Part shown: positions 1 through 5,451 of the stretch, piece after piece
Position numbering within the stretch: the stretch's first letter is position 1
How the letters are laid out: each line of letters begins with the position of its first letter
Source of the DNA: a bacterium
GTDB taxonomy: Bacteria; Vulcanimicrobiota; Vulcanimicrobiia; Vulcanimicrobiales; Vulcanimicrobiaceae
DNA length: 6,603 nucleotides
Assembly (NCBI GenBank): GCA_021807065.1
Contig: JAKAPO010000139.1
Span: forward strand, 1-6,603
Direction of reading: 5' to 3'
Translations under genes and position numbers: made by a program
The notes under the pieces: generated by a model
The model's input: only the letters and a program-made list of their open reading frames with translations
What the model was told of the DNA's origin: nothing
The model's database searches: none

Positions 1-786
1 AAATGTGCGCTGCCTCCGCCGAGAGGCGCGCGGTTCTGCCCGGCCTGCGGCACGTCGTTTCCCGCACCCTCCACGTCCCAGAAGCATCCTTCCGTTTTGG
101 ATGTCCTCAGATGGATCATCACGATATTCTGTCTTCTCGTCTTCGCCATAGTCGCCATCAATGTGACGATTGCGGTGCTAGCGTCGATCGCGTCGTCCGT
201 ATCGTCCGCGACGGTCTCGTCGTTTGCGCCGGCAAGGCCGGGAATCGAAACGGCGTTTCTCGCCTCAAAGACGGCCGTCGAATCCCGCTTCGATGCCGCA
301 CCGAACGATATGGCTAAGCACAAGATCGCCAAGGCGTGGAAGAATGGCGGAACCTGCGCCGCGCTCAAGACGGCCATGTTCACGGATTGGGTGGGAACCG
401 TGGATACGATCAGCTACGACGGCAACTTCATCGTTGATCTTGGCGAGGGCGTCACGCTGGACGGGACGGTGGAATCTCATTCGCCGCAGGGCAAAGCGGT
501 TGCAAAAATGCAGGAGGGCGACCCGGTAATCGTCTCGGGCCGATTCCACCCCGATGCTCTCATTCAGGCCCTCAACGTGGCCTTTACCGGCAGCCCATAT
601 GCGTGCAAAGCGCACCCAACGAACACATTCGATGCCGGCGCAGTACGGAATCCCTCATTCGACGTAACCTACTCACGCATCGTGGACATGCTCGGCTCAA
701 ATGCGGACCAATCACATGCGGAGGACGCGTCACGGATGGCGCGCTGCGCTGCATATTGGGACGAGAACCGACGTTGCCCAATCTGA
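1..786 (+). CDS. Zinc-ribbon / membrane / OB-fold-like protein, 5'-truncated
   Basis: The frame is open from base 1, so the start lies upstream of the window; 261 residues are visible. Residues 2-17 (Cys2, then FCPACG at 12-17) match the second half of a short zinc ribbon, whose first Cys pair would be at or before the window edge. Residues about 38-61 are one strongly hydrophobic membrane helix. A low-complexity Ser/Ala linker follows. Residues about 128-185 (starting DWVGTVD and ending VIVSGRF) look like an OB-fold of the tRNA_anti-like type found in many small membrane proteins. The TTG at 97 could serve as a start but would remove the zinc ribbon, so I prefer the longer frame. The gene converges on the phage late operon. 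By inference it is a lysogenic-conversion or cargo gene, or a flanking host gene. Domain calls rest on pattern only, and the function is unknown. Confidence 0.72.
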   Translation, partial: KCALPPPRGARFCPACGTSFPAPSTSQKHPSVLDVLRWIITIFCLLVFAIVAINVTIAVLASIASSVSSATVSSFAPARPGIETAFLASKTAVESRFDAAPNDMAKHKIAKAWKNGGTCAALKTAMFTDWVGTVDTISYDGNFIVDLGEGVTLDGTVESHSPQGKAVAKMQEGDPVIVSGRFHPDALIQALNVAFTGSPYACKAHPTNTFDAGAVRNPSFDVTYSRIVDMLGSNADQSHAEDASRMARCAAYWDENRRCPI

Positions 787-846
787 AAGGCGCGTTAGCC
801 GTCGATCTTCGACTGTTTCACATGAAACAACGCGGCGGCCAGATCG
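787..846. other. Convergent intergenic junction
   Basis: This is the only 3'-to-3' gap in the window, 60 nt between the plus-strand zinc-ribbon gene and the phage late genes. It carries the parS-like palindrome and the left arm of the hairpin. No clear terminator for the plus-strand gene is visible, and no direct repeat that would mark an attachment core. Confidence 0.6.
814..829. promoter_or_regulatory. parS-like ParB-binding palindrome
   Basis: The site reads TGTTTCACATGAAACA. Its outer arms TGTTTCA and TGAAACA are perfect 7-bp inverted repeats around a central CA. The established chromosomal parS consensus is TGTTTCACGTGAAACA, so only the ninth base differs (A for G). The left half-site TGTTTCAC is intact. 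The site lies in the 60-nt gap between convergent genes, where a partition site would disturb no coding sequence. By inference it could load the host ParB, or a phage or plasmid ParB, and spread it over this junction. No parA or parB is in the window. It could instead be a regulator operator or a chance palindrome. Confidence 0.5.
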
Positions 847-856
847 CTAGCCGCCG
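831..856 (-). terminator. Possible intrinsic terminator of the late operon
   Basis: Read on the minus strand, CGGCGGC (856-850) and GCCGCCG (839-833) form a 7-bp GC-only stem. The 10-nt loop can close two more pairs after one mismatch. Two bases beyond the stem comes TTGTTTC, a short T-rich run. The hairpin's loop side includes the TAG stop of the last minus-strand gene. The run is interrupted and overlaps the parS-like palindrome, so this is a weak terminator at best. It could also be a general 3'-end stabilising hairpin. Confidence 0.35.
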
Positions 857-1155
857 AACTTCGATGCCGCCAGCGCGATCTGCACCTCAAGCAGCGTGAG
901 CAGCGCCTGCTCTTCCCCGCCGAGCGCCGCGATGATCTGCGGCTCTGCGTCGGCGATCGCGGTGCGAATGAATGGCGCGACGATTGCCGCCAGGCCGCGG
1001 TGCGGCAGGTTGTCGATGACCGTATTCGCCACCTCGTCGATGACCTTGACGCCTGCGGCATTTGCCGCGGCCAGGAGCGCGGCGGAGTTCGCCTTCAGCT
1101 CGGCGTCGATACCGTCGAGAAGCGGGCCGAGGACGCCCTGTAAAATCGATGCCAT
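847..1155 (-). CDS. Ala-rich small phage protein after the lysis genes, function unknown
   Basis: A 102-residue protein with ATG at 1155, preceded by AAAGGAAAG at good ribosome-binding distance, and a TAG stop at 847. I do not recognise it as a defined family. It is rich in Ala, Ile and Leu and looks almost wholly helical: residues 1-45 (ILQGVLGPLLDGIDAEL onward) and about 56-98 alternate hydrophobic and acidic residues like amphipathic helices. There is no signal peptide, lipobox, cysteine or clear single membrane helix, which argues against a spanin. It is the last gene of the minus-strand unit, separated from the holin candidate by 42 nt that hold a possible promoter. Its position suggests a lysis accessory or a small late protein, but that is inference from location only. 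Confidence 0.72.
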   Translation of the reverse strand: MASILQGVLGPLLDGIDAELKANSAALLAAANAAGVKVIDEVANTVIDNLPHRGLAAIVAPFIRTAIADAEPQIIAALGGEEQALLTLLEVQIALAASKFGG

Positions 1156-1159
1156 GTTC

Positions 1160-1170
1160 TTTCCTTTCGT
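1160..1170 (-). promoter_or_regulatory. Ribosome binding site of the last phage gene
   Basis: On the minus strand the sequence GAAAGGAAAGAAC directly precedes the ATG at 1155. The AAGGA core sits about 7 nt from the start. It supports this start and this frame over the overlapping minus-strand reading that would run to 1061. Confidence 0.6.
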
Positions 1171-1179
1171 GACCCGGGA

Positions 1180-1188
1180 AGTATACCA
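1180..1188 (-). promoter_or_regulatory. Possible extended -10 promoter element
   Basis: On the minus strand the bases read TGGTATACT, matching the extended -10 pattern TGnTATAnT at all but one position. It lies in the 42-nt gap between the holin candidate and the last gene, 25 nt before that gene's ATG. No good -35 hexamer is seen at 17-nt spacing (AAGGGA there), which extended -10 promoters can tolerate. This is a sequence match only. Confidence 0.3.
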
Positions 1189-1197
1189 GGCTCGGCG

Positions 1198-1398
1198 TTA
1201 TTTCCCTTGCGGCGTGGGCACGGAGTAGACGCGGATCACTTGCGCGGCGACCACGCCGAGCACGGCCAGGATGGAGAGCGCGAGTTGTCCATGGCCGCCC
1301 GTGACGACGTTGAGCGACGAGCCGACGCTCGGCACGGCGACGGCCGAGGAGATGCCCACGAGCAGCGAGCAGAGCGAGATGAGGTCATTCCGGTGCAT
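1198..1398 (-). CDS. Holin candidate, two hydrophobic segments
   Basis: A 66-residue protein from ATG at 1398 to TAA at 1198. AAGGAG lies 5 nt before the start, the strongest ribosome binding site in the window, so the much longer open reading upstream in this frame is rejected. Residues about 5-29 and 38-58 are two hydrophobic segments joined by a Gly/His-containing turn (VTGGHGQ), with a polar tail ending TPQGK. Small size, a membrane hairpin and a position 1 nt after the endolysin stop fit a holin, which would permeabilise the inner membrane at the end of infection. No family signature is recognised. It could instead be an antiholin or another small lysis-module membrane protein. Confidence 0.65.
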   Translation of the reverse strand: MHRNDLISLCSLLVGISSAVAVPSVGSSLNVVTGGHGQLALSILAVLGVVAAQVIRVYSVPTPQGK

Positions 1399-1399
1399 G

Positions 1400-2041
1400 T
1401 TATCTCCTTGCCAGCGCCGCGAAGTTCGGCGCAATGAGCACGTCGCGATCGCCGTTGTTGTCCGGGGTCGAGAGGCCCGGAATCGGCGCGAGTCCTGAGC
1501 CATCCGAAAATTGGTGGATGACCACCTCGACAATCCCGGGGATGAGGCCAAACGCCCCCGGCCGCACGCCGTAGTGCGCGACGGCGAATCGATGCCCGGC
1601 AAAGGCGTCCGTGCCCCCGAAATAGGTCGTCCAGGTATCCGAGTTCGTGTAGATGATCGACTGCCCGACATGCACCTGGAGCAGATCGAGCGTAGCCGCC
1701 AGGGCCAAGACGTTCTCGCCGATGGACCCCCAGCCGAGCGCGCCGGAGCCCTCCTCGACATCGACGATGGTCGAAAGGCCGAACCGCCCATCCGCAGCGG
1801 TGAGATAGTTGGCCACCTGGTCGGCTGCCGGCTGGCCGTAGAGCCAGAACGTGTACGGCAGGAACGGGACAGATGCCGCCTTGCACGCATCATGCGTGAT
1901 TGCGAAGGAGGCCCCGTCATTGTCGGCCGGGTTGGCTCCGTAGGAGGCGCGGGCATAGACGAACTTCACGCGATCGTCGGCGAATGCGCGCCTCCAATTC
2001 GGGATGCCGTTCGCGTAGCTGGTGTCTACGCCGTAGATCAT
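1400..2041 (-). CDS. GH25-type endolysin (N-acetylmuramidase)
   Basis: A 213-residue protein that should cleave the glycan strands of peptidoglycan for cell lysis. Features of the GH25 barrel appear in order: an N-terminal YGVDTSYANG strand with Asp6, FVYARASYG (28-35), PYTFWLYG (62-69), IVDVEE (92-97) whose Asp94 and Glu96 match the DxE catalytic pair, IIYTNSDTW (129-137), VIHQFSDG (174-181), and a closing Asn/Asp-rich stretch before Asp200. There is no signal peptide, so export would need a holin, and no separate cell-wall-binding domain: the protein is a bare catalytic domain. The ATG at 2041 overlaps the fibre's TGA as ATGA, which favours translational coupling. A GTG at 2074 would add 11 polar residues and is less likely. 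The gene lies between the fibre and the holin candidate. Confidence 0.85.
   Translation of the reverse strand: MIYGVDTSYANGIPNWRRAFADDRVKFVYARASYGANPADNDGASFAITHDACKAASVPFLPYTFWLYGQPAADQVANYLTAADGRFGLSTIVDVEEGSGALGWGSIGENVLALAATLDLLQVHVGQSIIYTNSDTWTTYFGGTDAFAGHRFAVAHYGVRPGAFGLIPGIVEVVIHQFSDGSGLAPIPGLSTPDNNGDRDVLIAPNFAALARR
2038..2041 (-). other. ATGA overlap, fibre stop and endolysin start
   Basis: The fibre TGA and endolysin ATG share 4 bp. GGAG lies only 2 nt before the ATG, which is tight, so re-initiation by ribosomes finishing the fibre is a likely way the endolysin is translated. Confidence 0.75.
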
Positions 2042-3225
2042 ATCTCCGTCAGCCTCGTCGCGCGAACCGTCCACGGCTGAGATCCGTAGAGCGTCCCGCC
2101 GGATACCGAGAGGGCAAAGGTGAGCACCTGGTTATTCGTGTTGGTTTCGCCCGCCCCGTAAAGCGTAATCCAGGCGACGGAATTAAATGCCGTCGTATTG
2201 TTGGCATTACTGATGAATCCTCCCGTTATCGCCCCGCCCGAAAGCGAAAGACCGATGGTCATGTTCGAGTTGCTCGTCTGTTCGATCGCGTAGATCACCT
2301 CGATGAACCAGATCCCGTAATTCGGCAGGGTGATCGATGGCGCTCCGCCGTTTCCGTAAGCGACGATTGACCCGCCGACAAGAATCGTGTTCACGGGCAT
2401 CTCGATATCGACGTTGCCGCCCGTTCGCGAAAGGGTCAAAGATGACGAGCTGATGCCGACGACTACCGGATAGCCATTCTGGAGCAGCGACTGCGCGTTC
2501 ACTTCATTGCCGAATATGCCGTCATATGCGTAGAGGTTGCCGGTTAATCCGAGATCGCCGTCCGTATCGAACGCCGCGTAGCTCGGAGATCCCGCAAGGC
2601 CAATGGCGAGGGCGGATGCGGTAATTCCGTAGACGCTCAGCCCGCTCGACGGGCCAATGCCGATAGTTCCCCCCGCGCCTTGGACGCGAAGTGGCATGGA
2701 CCCAAGCGCCGTGTTTCCGTACGTGCGCGTGGCGATGAGATCGCTTGCCGATACGTCGCCGGAGAACGATCCCGAGGTCGCATTCGTAATCGGGCCGTTG
2801 GCAACGATGCCGTCGAAGGTCCCCAGTCCGCCCGCGGTAATCGCGCCTGAGATGTCGATCGACCCCGCCTGCTGCGACGCGGGCGACAATTCGACGAACG
2901 AGCCGGTCGATGAGGCATTGAGGAAGCTCGCAAGCACCCCGGCCGTCGCGCAGGCGAACGCAAAGTCGCCGACGTTCCATGCGTGCGCCGCCGTGCCTTC
3001 CTGCGCTCGCAGGACCGTGAGGTTCGAGCCGGAGATCGACGTGACGTAGACCACCTCGAAGATCGCCTGCGTTGCCGCGTCGTTCAGCGTTACCGCCCAG
3101 AAGTAGCCGGCTGGAATCGTCGGAAAGTTGGCCGTGGACGCAAGCGTAATTGTCGTTTGTGATGTGCTCGCCGCATTGGCGAGCGTCGTCTGCACGTTGT
3201 TCGCGAATACGAATTGTGTGCTCAT
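2038..3225 (-). CDS. Phage tail fibre / receptor-binding protein
   Basis: A 395-residue protein starting at the ATG that overlaps the previous gene's stop as ATGA. Residues about 12-90 (TTLANAAS, TTITLAS, WAVTLNDAATQAIFEVVYVT, VLRAQEGTAA) match the N-terminal baseplate-attachment domain common in myovirus tail fibres. Residues about 120-240 are Gly/Ser/Thr/Asp-rich with repeated short strands (SIDISGAITAGG, SGSFSGDVSASD, DGDLGLTGNLYAYDG), typical of a trimeric beta-structured shaft. Residues about 270-395 form a distinct beta-rich, Asn- and Gly-rich end that is likely the receptor-binding head. No intramolecular chaperone motif is seen, and no separate fibre-assembly gene follows. The shaft and tip would set host range. 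The class is well supported; the receptor is unknown. Confidence 0.82.
   Translation of the reverse strand: MSTQFVFANNVQTTLANAASTSQTTITLASTANFPTIPAGYFWAVTLNDAATQAIFEVVYVTSISGSNLTVLRAQEGTAAHAWNVGDFAFACATAGVLASFLNASSTGSFVELSPASQQAGSIDISGAITAGGLGTFDGIVANGPITNATSGSFSGDVSASDLIATRTYGNTALGSMPLRVQGAGGTIGIGPSSGLSVYGITASALAIGLAGSPSYAAFDTDGDLGLTGNLYAYDGIFGNEVNAQSLLQNGYPVVVGISSSSLTLSRTGGNVDIEMPVNTILVGGSIVAYGNGGAPSITLPNYGIWFIEVIYAIEQTSNSNMTIGLSLSGGAITGGFISNANNTTAFNSVAWITLYGAGETNTNNQVLTFALSVSGGTLYGSQPWTVRATRLTEI
3222..3225 (-). other. ATGA overlap, gpI-position stop and fibre start
   Basis: The upstream TGA and the fibre ATG share 4 bp. No clear purine-rich ribosome binding site precedes the fibre start (GTGACGATAGC only), so coupling to the upstream gene is likely. 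Confidence 0.75.
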
Positions 3226-3866
3226 GCTATCGTCACCGTCGCTTCAAGCTGGAAAGGGAATGCCAGGATGCCGGCGTTGAACGCCTCTTGAAAATAGGAC
3301 GAAGCCGTTCCGGCAGGTATCGTAATATCGAATTTCAAGGGCGACGTTACGACGGCGATGTTCACCTGCTGCGCCTGCGATAGGGAGATGTCTCCGCCGT
3401 TAGATCCGAAAAGAAACCGCGCGATGCGCTTCCGAATCGTCATGACATTGCAAATTCGTCCGTCGCCAATGTACGCATGCCATGTAATCGTCCGCTTGTA
3501 ATAGTCGTCATTCGATACGATCGACGACCCGCTTTCATCGTGCGCGCTCCCATCCGTTGCGATCGTGTTTGTCGATAGATAGTTGACCGCATCGGAGAGA
3601 AACTTCGTCGTGAGCGTAGAGAAGACCGGCCGCGGTATCCCATAGATCCCGTTTCCGATCCAATCGAGCAGCGGGCCGACGATCGCCGGGCTCGTGTAAA
3701 CGGCGAACGGCGTCGCGTTGAACCAGTCGAGATACGACTGCGCGAGCGTATTGTACGCGTTTGCGAATGCGACGATGTTCTGGTCGTCCGCGTACTGTTC
3801 GTAGACGTAGCTCGGAATGATCTCCTGGAGTGGATCCTCCGGGGTGGAGATGGCGCTGCTGCTCAT
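3222..3866 (-). CDS. Tail protein in the gpI position, DUF2612-like
   Basis: A 214-residue protein with ATG at 3866, 3 nt after the baseplate J stop, ending in TGA that overlaps the fibre start. Residues about 28-80 (DQNIVAFANAYNTLAQ, YLDWFN, VGPLLDWIGNGIYGIPRP) resemble the opening of phage DUF2612-type proteins: helical, then an aromatic stretch ending near GxPRP. Residues 120-152 are basic and aromatic (YYKRTITWHAY, TIRKRIARFLFG), and the last third is beta-rich. In contractile phages the gene between J and the fibre is normally gpI, which caps the baseplate wedge and links to the fibre, and this gene holds that place. The role is inferred mainly from order; the family name is from memory of the pattern. 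Its ribosome binding site is weak (CAGGG), so coupling to J is likely. Confidence 0.72.
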   Translation of the reverse strand: MSSSAISTPEDPLQEIIPSYVYEQYADDQNIVAFANAYNTLAQSYLDWFNATPFAVYTSPAIVGPLLDWIGNGIYGIPRPVFSTLTTKFLSDAVNYLSTNTIATDGSAHDESGSSIVSNDDYYKRTITWHAYIGDGRICNVMTIRKRIARFLFGSNGGDISLSQAQQVNIAVVTSPLKFDITIPAGTASSYFQEAFNAGILAFPFQLEATVTIA

Positions 3867-3869
3867 GCG

Positions 3870-5069
3870 CTAGCCCTGCACGCTCGTGACGCCGGTCGGC
3901 GAAACGTAGAAGTAGCTCTCCGAGTCGGACGGGATGATGAACGTCCCGGCAGTCGGAGATACGGCCGTGCCATTGATGGTAAACGCAAACTCAAGCGTCG
4001 TGAGATTCACAGCCGGAAGAACGGAAGAGACTGCCGATTGTAGCGCGTCGATGAGCACGAGTTCATTTATCGGCTGGCCGACGACGATGCTATTGATGTA
4101 ACTCTGCGCCGCACCGATCATGTACTGATTCACCGCGCTCGACGCGGTGAAGTTTGCCAAGGTCGTATTCCACGTAATCGCCAGCGTCACGAGCTGCTGT
4201 GGCGGGTTGACGTAGACGATGGTATACGTGTTCGGCGCATCGTAAAGCGAGACGGTAATGTTTCGCGCGGTTGTCGCAGAGCCGACGAGGAGTCCCGGCG
4301 TGCTCACTCCCGCGTAGATCGCCTCGCCGACCGCATACGGATCGCCGCCGCCGCAGAGCACCTCCCAATTCGATCCGTTCTGAATGATCGAGACGAGCCG
4401 ATCCGATACGCCCGGAACCGCGCGCAAGAGCGTCTTGAGGTACGTCGCCGACCCCGGCAAGGCAACGCCGAATGCGTCGAGAAGCCGGGCGCGGTAGCTG
4501 TCTACCGTCTCCGCCGCCTGCGCCGGCGTTCCCGCCTGTGCGTTCGTAACGCTGAGCGTGTACGGGCTCGGCACGGAGGTGACGATTTGATTTACCGCGC
4601 CGGCGGGGATGGCAAAGGTGCTCGAATTTGTCGCCACGGCGAAGAGCGGCGACGACGTGCCAGATGTGGCGATGACCCCGCCGTCGATGATCGCGTATTG
4701 GTTCGTCCCATCCGATACGAGGAACCCAATCGGAATGACGTATCCTGCGCTGCCGGTGAACGTGACGAAGACGCTGCCGTTCGAAAGGAGTCCCTGCGCA
4801 AGGCCGAACTGCAGACCGAGTTGCGCGAGAATGTACGGATTGGCGGCGTAGGGAGAGACGCCGTTGATGGCATCGACGCGCGCCTGGTCGATCGTCGCGA
4901 GCGCGCCCACGTCCGTCCCCACCACGTCGTCGATCAGCGATCCCGGAAGGCTCGCCGTATACCCCGGAACCTGCGCGGAGACGAGCGCGATGAGCGCCTG
5001 CTGCAGGGTTCCTGGCGGCGTGGCCACCGGCCCGGACGCGGAGAATAGGAGCGGGAGTCCCGCGCTCAT
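3870..5069 (-). CDS. Baseplate J-like wedge protein
   Basis: A 399-residue protein, close to the usual size of longer J-like wedge proteins. The N-terminus has the family layout: a helical start (TLQQALIALVSAQVPGY, 21-37), a Gly-Ser-hinge segment (GSLIDDVVGTDVGALATIDQ, 43-62), then GSVFVTFTGSAGYVIPIGFLVSDGT (98-122) with the characteristic VIPxGxxV turn. ETVDSYRARLLDAF (187-200) is the conserved ESxxxYRxRL-type helix. Beyond residue 220, PGVSDRLV starts the alternating strand-helix region. J subunits form the wedge ring that surrounds the hub and rearranges on contraction. The start at 5069 lies 1 nt from the previous stop and the stop at 3870 lies 3 nt before the next ATG, so it belongs to the operon. 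Confidence 0.88.
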   Translation of the reverse strand: MSAGLPLLFSASGPVATPPGTLQQALIALVSAQVPGYTASLPGSLIDDVVGTDVGALATIDQARVDAINGVSPYAANPYILAQLGLQFGLAQGLLSNGSVFVTFTGSAGYVIPIGFLVSDGTNQYAIIDGGVIATSGTSSPLFAVATNSSTFAIPAGAVNQIVTSVPSPYTLSVTNAQAGTPAQAAETVDSYRARLLDAFGVALPGSATYLKTLLRAVPGVSDRLVSIIQNGSNWEVLCGGGDPYAVGEAIYAGVSTPGLLVGSATTARNITVSLYDAPNTYTIVYVNPPQQLVTLAITWNTTLANFTASSAVNQYMIGAAQSYINSIVVGQPINELVLIDALQSAVSSVLPAVNLTTLEFAFTINGTAVSPTAGTFIIPSDSESYFYVSPTGVTSVQG

Positions 5070-5070
5070 C

Positions 5071-5421
5071 TTATGTCGCCACCGACGCGGTGAGGATCGA
5101 GCCCGAGGCGCAAGCCGCTCTCACGGCGTAGACCGGCGGCGTCGATCCTTGTACCCGCTGAATGACCAGCGACGAGAAGAGCGGCGCGAACTGCTGCTGC
5201 GTGCGCGCGGCGTAGAAGTCCGGGAAGACCTGCGTGATGACCGACTGCTGCGCCGGGATCCCGTAGTTTCCGAAAAAGGGGCTCTCGCCAAGGTTGAGTT
5301 TGAGCGTCTGCACGAGCGTGGTCAGATAGACATTCTCGTCGGACCCGTTCGCGTCCGTCGATACCTCGACCCAACTGCCGCCGATGCCATCGACCTGGCC
5401 GACCCTACCGTAGGTGCGCAT
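5071..5421 (-). CDS. Small baseplate protein in the gp25/W position
   Basis: A 116-residue protein from ATG at 5421 to TAA at 5071, between the spike and baseplate J, where contractile phages usually encode the gp25/W wedge protein. The central stretch NVYLTTLVQTLKLNLGESPFF followed by GNYGIPAQQS (about 30-60) parallels the gp25 pattern of a helix, then a short segment ending near a Gly-rich turn. The rest (VFPDFYAARTQQQFAP, SSLVIQRV) is compact and mixed. The size fits gp25-like proteins, but I do not see the full lysozyme-like signature, so a structural role only is inferred. The best ribosome-binding match (GGAG) is 11 nt from the ATG, longer than usual, and 30 nt separate it from the upstream stop. 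Confidence 0.72.
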   Translation of the reverse strand: MRTYGRVGQVDGIGGSWVEVSTDANGSDENVYLTTLVQTLKLNLGESPFFGNYGIPAQQSVITQVFPDFYAARTQQQFAPLFSSLVIQRVQGSTPPVYAVRAACASGSILTASVAT

Positions 5422-5451
5422 GGCAAGTGCTTCTCCGCTCCCAGCCCGCTC

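Noticed and set aside
3..317. A plus-strand frame starting at the ATG at position 3.
   Set aside because: It is Arg/His-rich and overlaps the frame that carries the FCPACG zinc ribbon and the membrane helix.
814..829. The palindrome as an intrinsic terminator by itself.
   Set aside because: The arms are only 7 bp with a 2-nt centre, AT-rich, and no T run follows on either strand.
795..1061. A minus-strand frame that reads the parS-like site as LFHVKQ, recalling the MFHVKQ seen when parS lies inside genes.
   Set aside because: It is a Ser/Arg-rich shadow of the gene at 847-1155, with no ribosome binding site; the peptide simply follows from the palindrome.
1198..1956. The holin candidate as the end of a 252-residue protein.
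   Set aside because: The upstream part is Arg/Ser/Pro-rich shadow sequence of the endolysin, and the ATG at 1398 has the best ribosome binding site in the window.
1511..2080. A plus-strand frame of 189 codons.
   Set aside because: It is antisense to the endolysin, and its Arg/Glu/Asp/Gly-rich composition marks it as a shadow.
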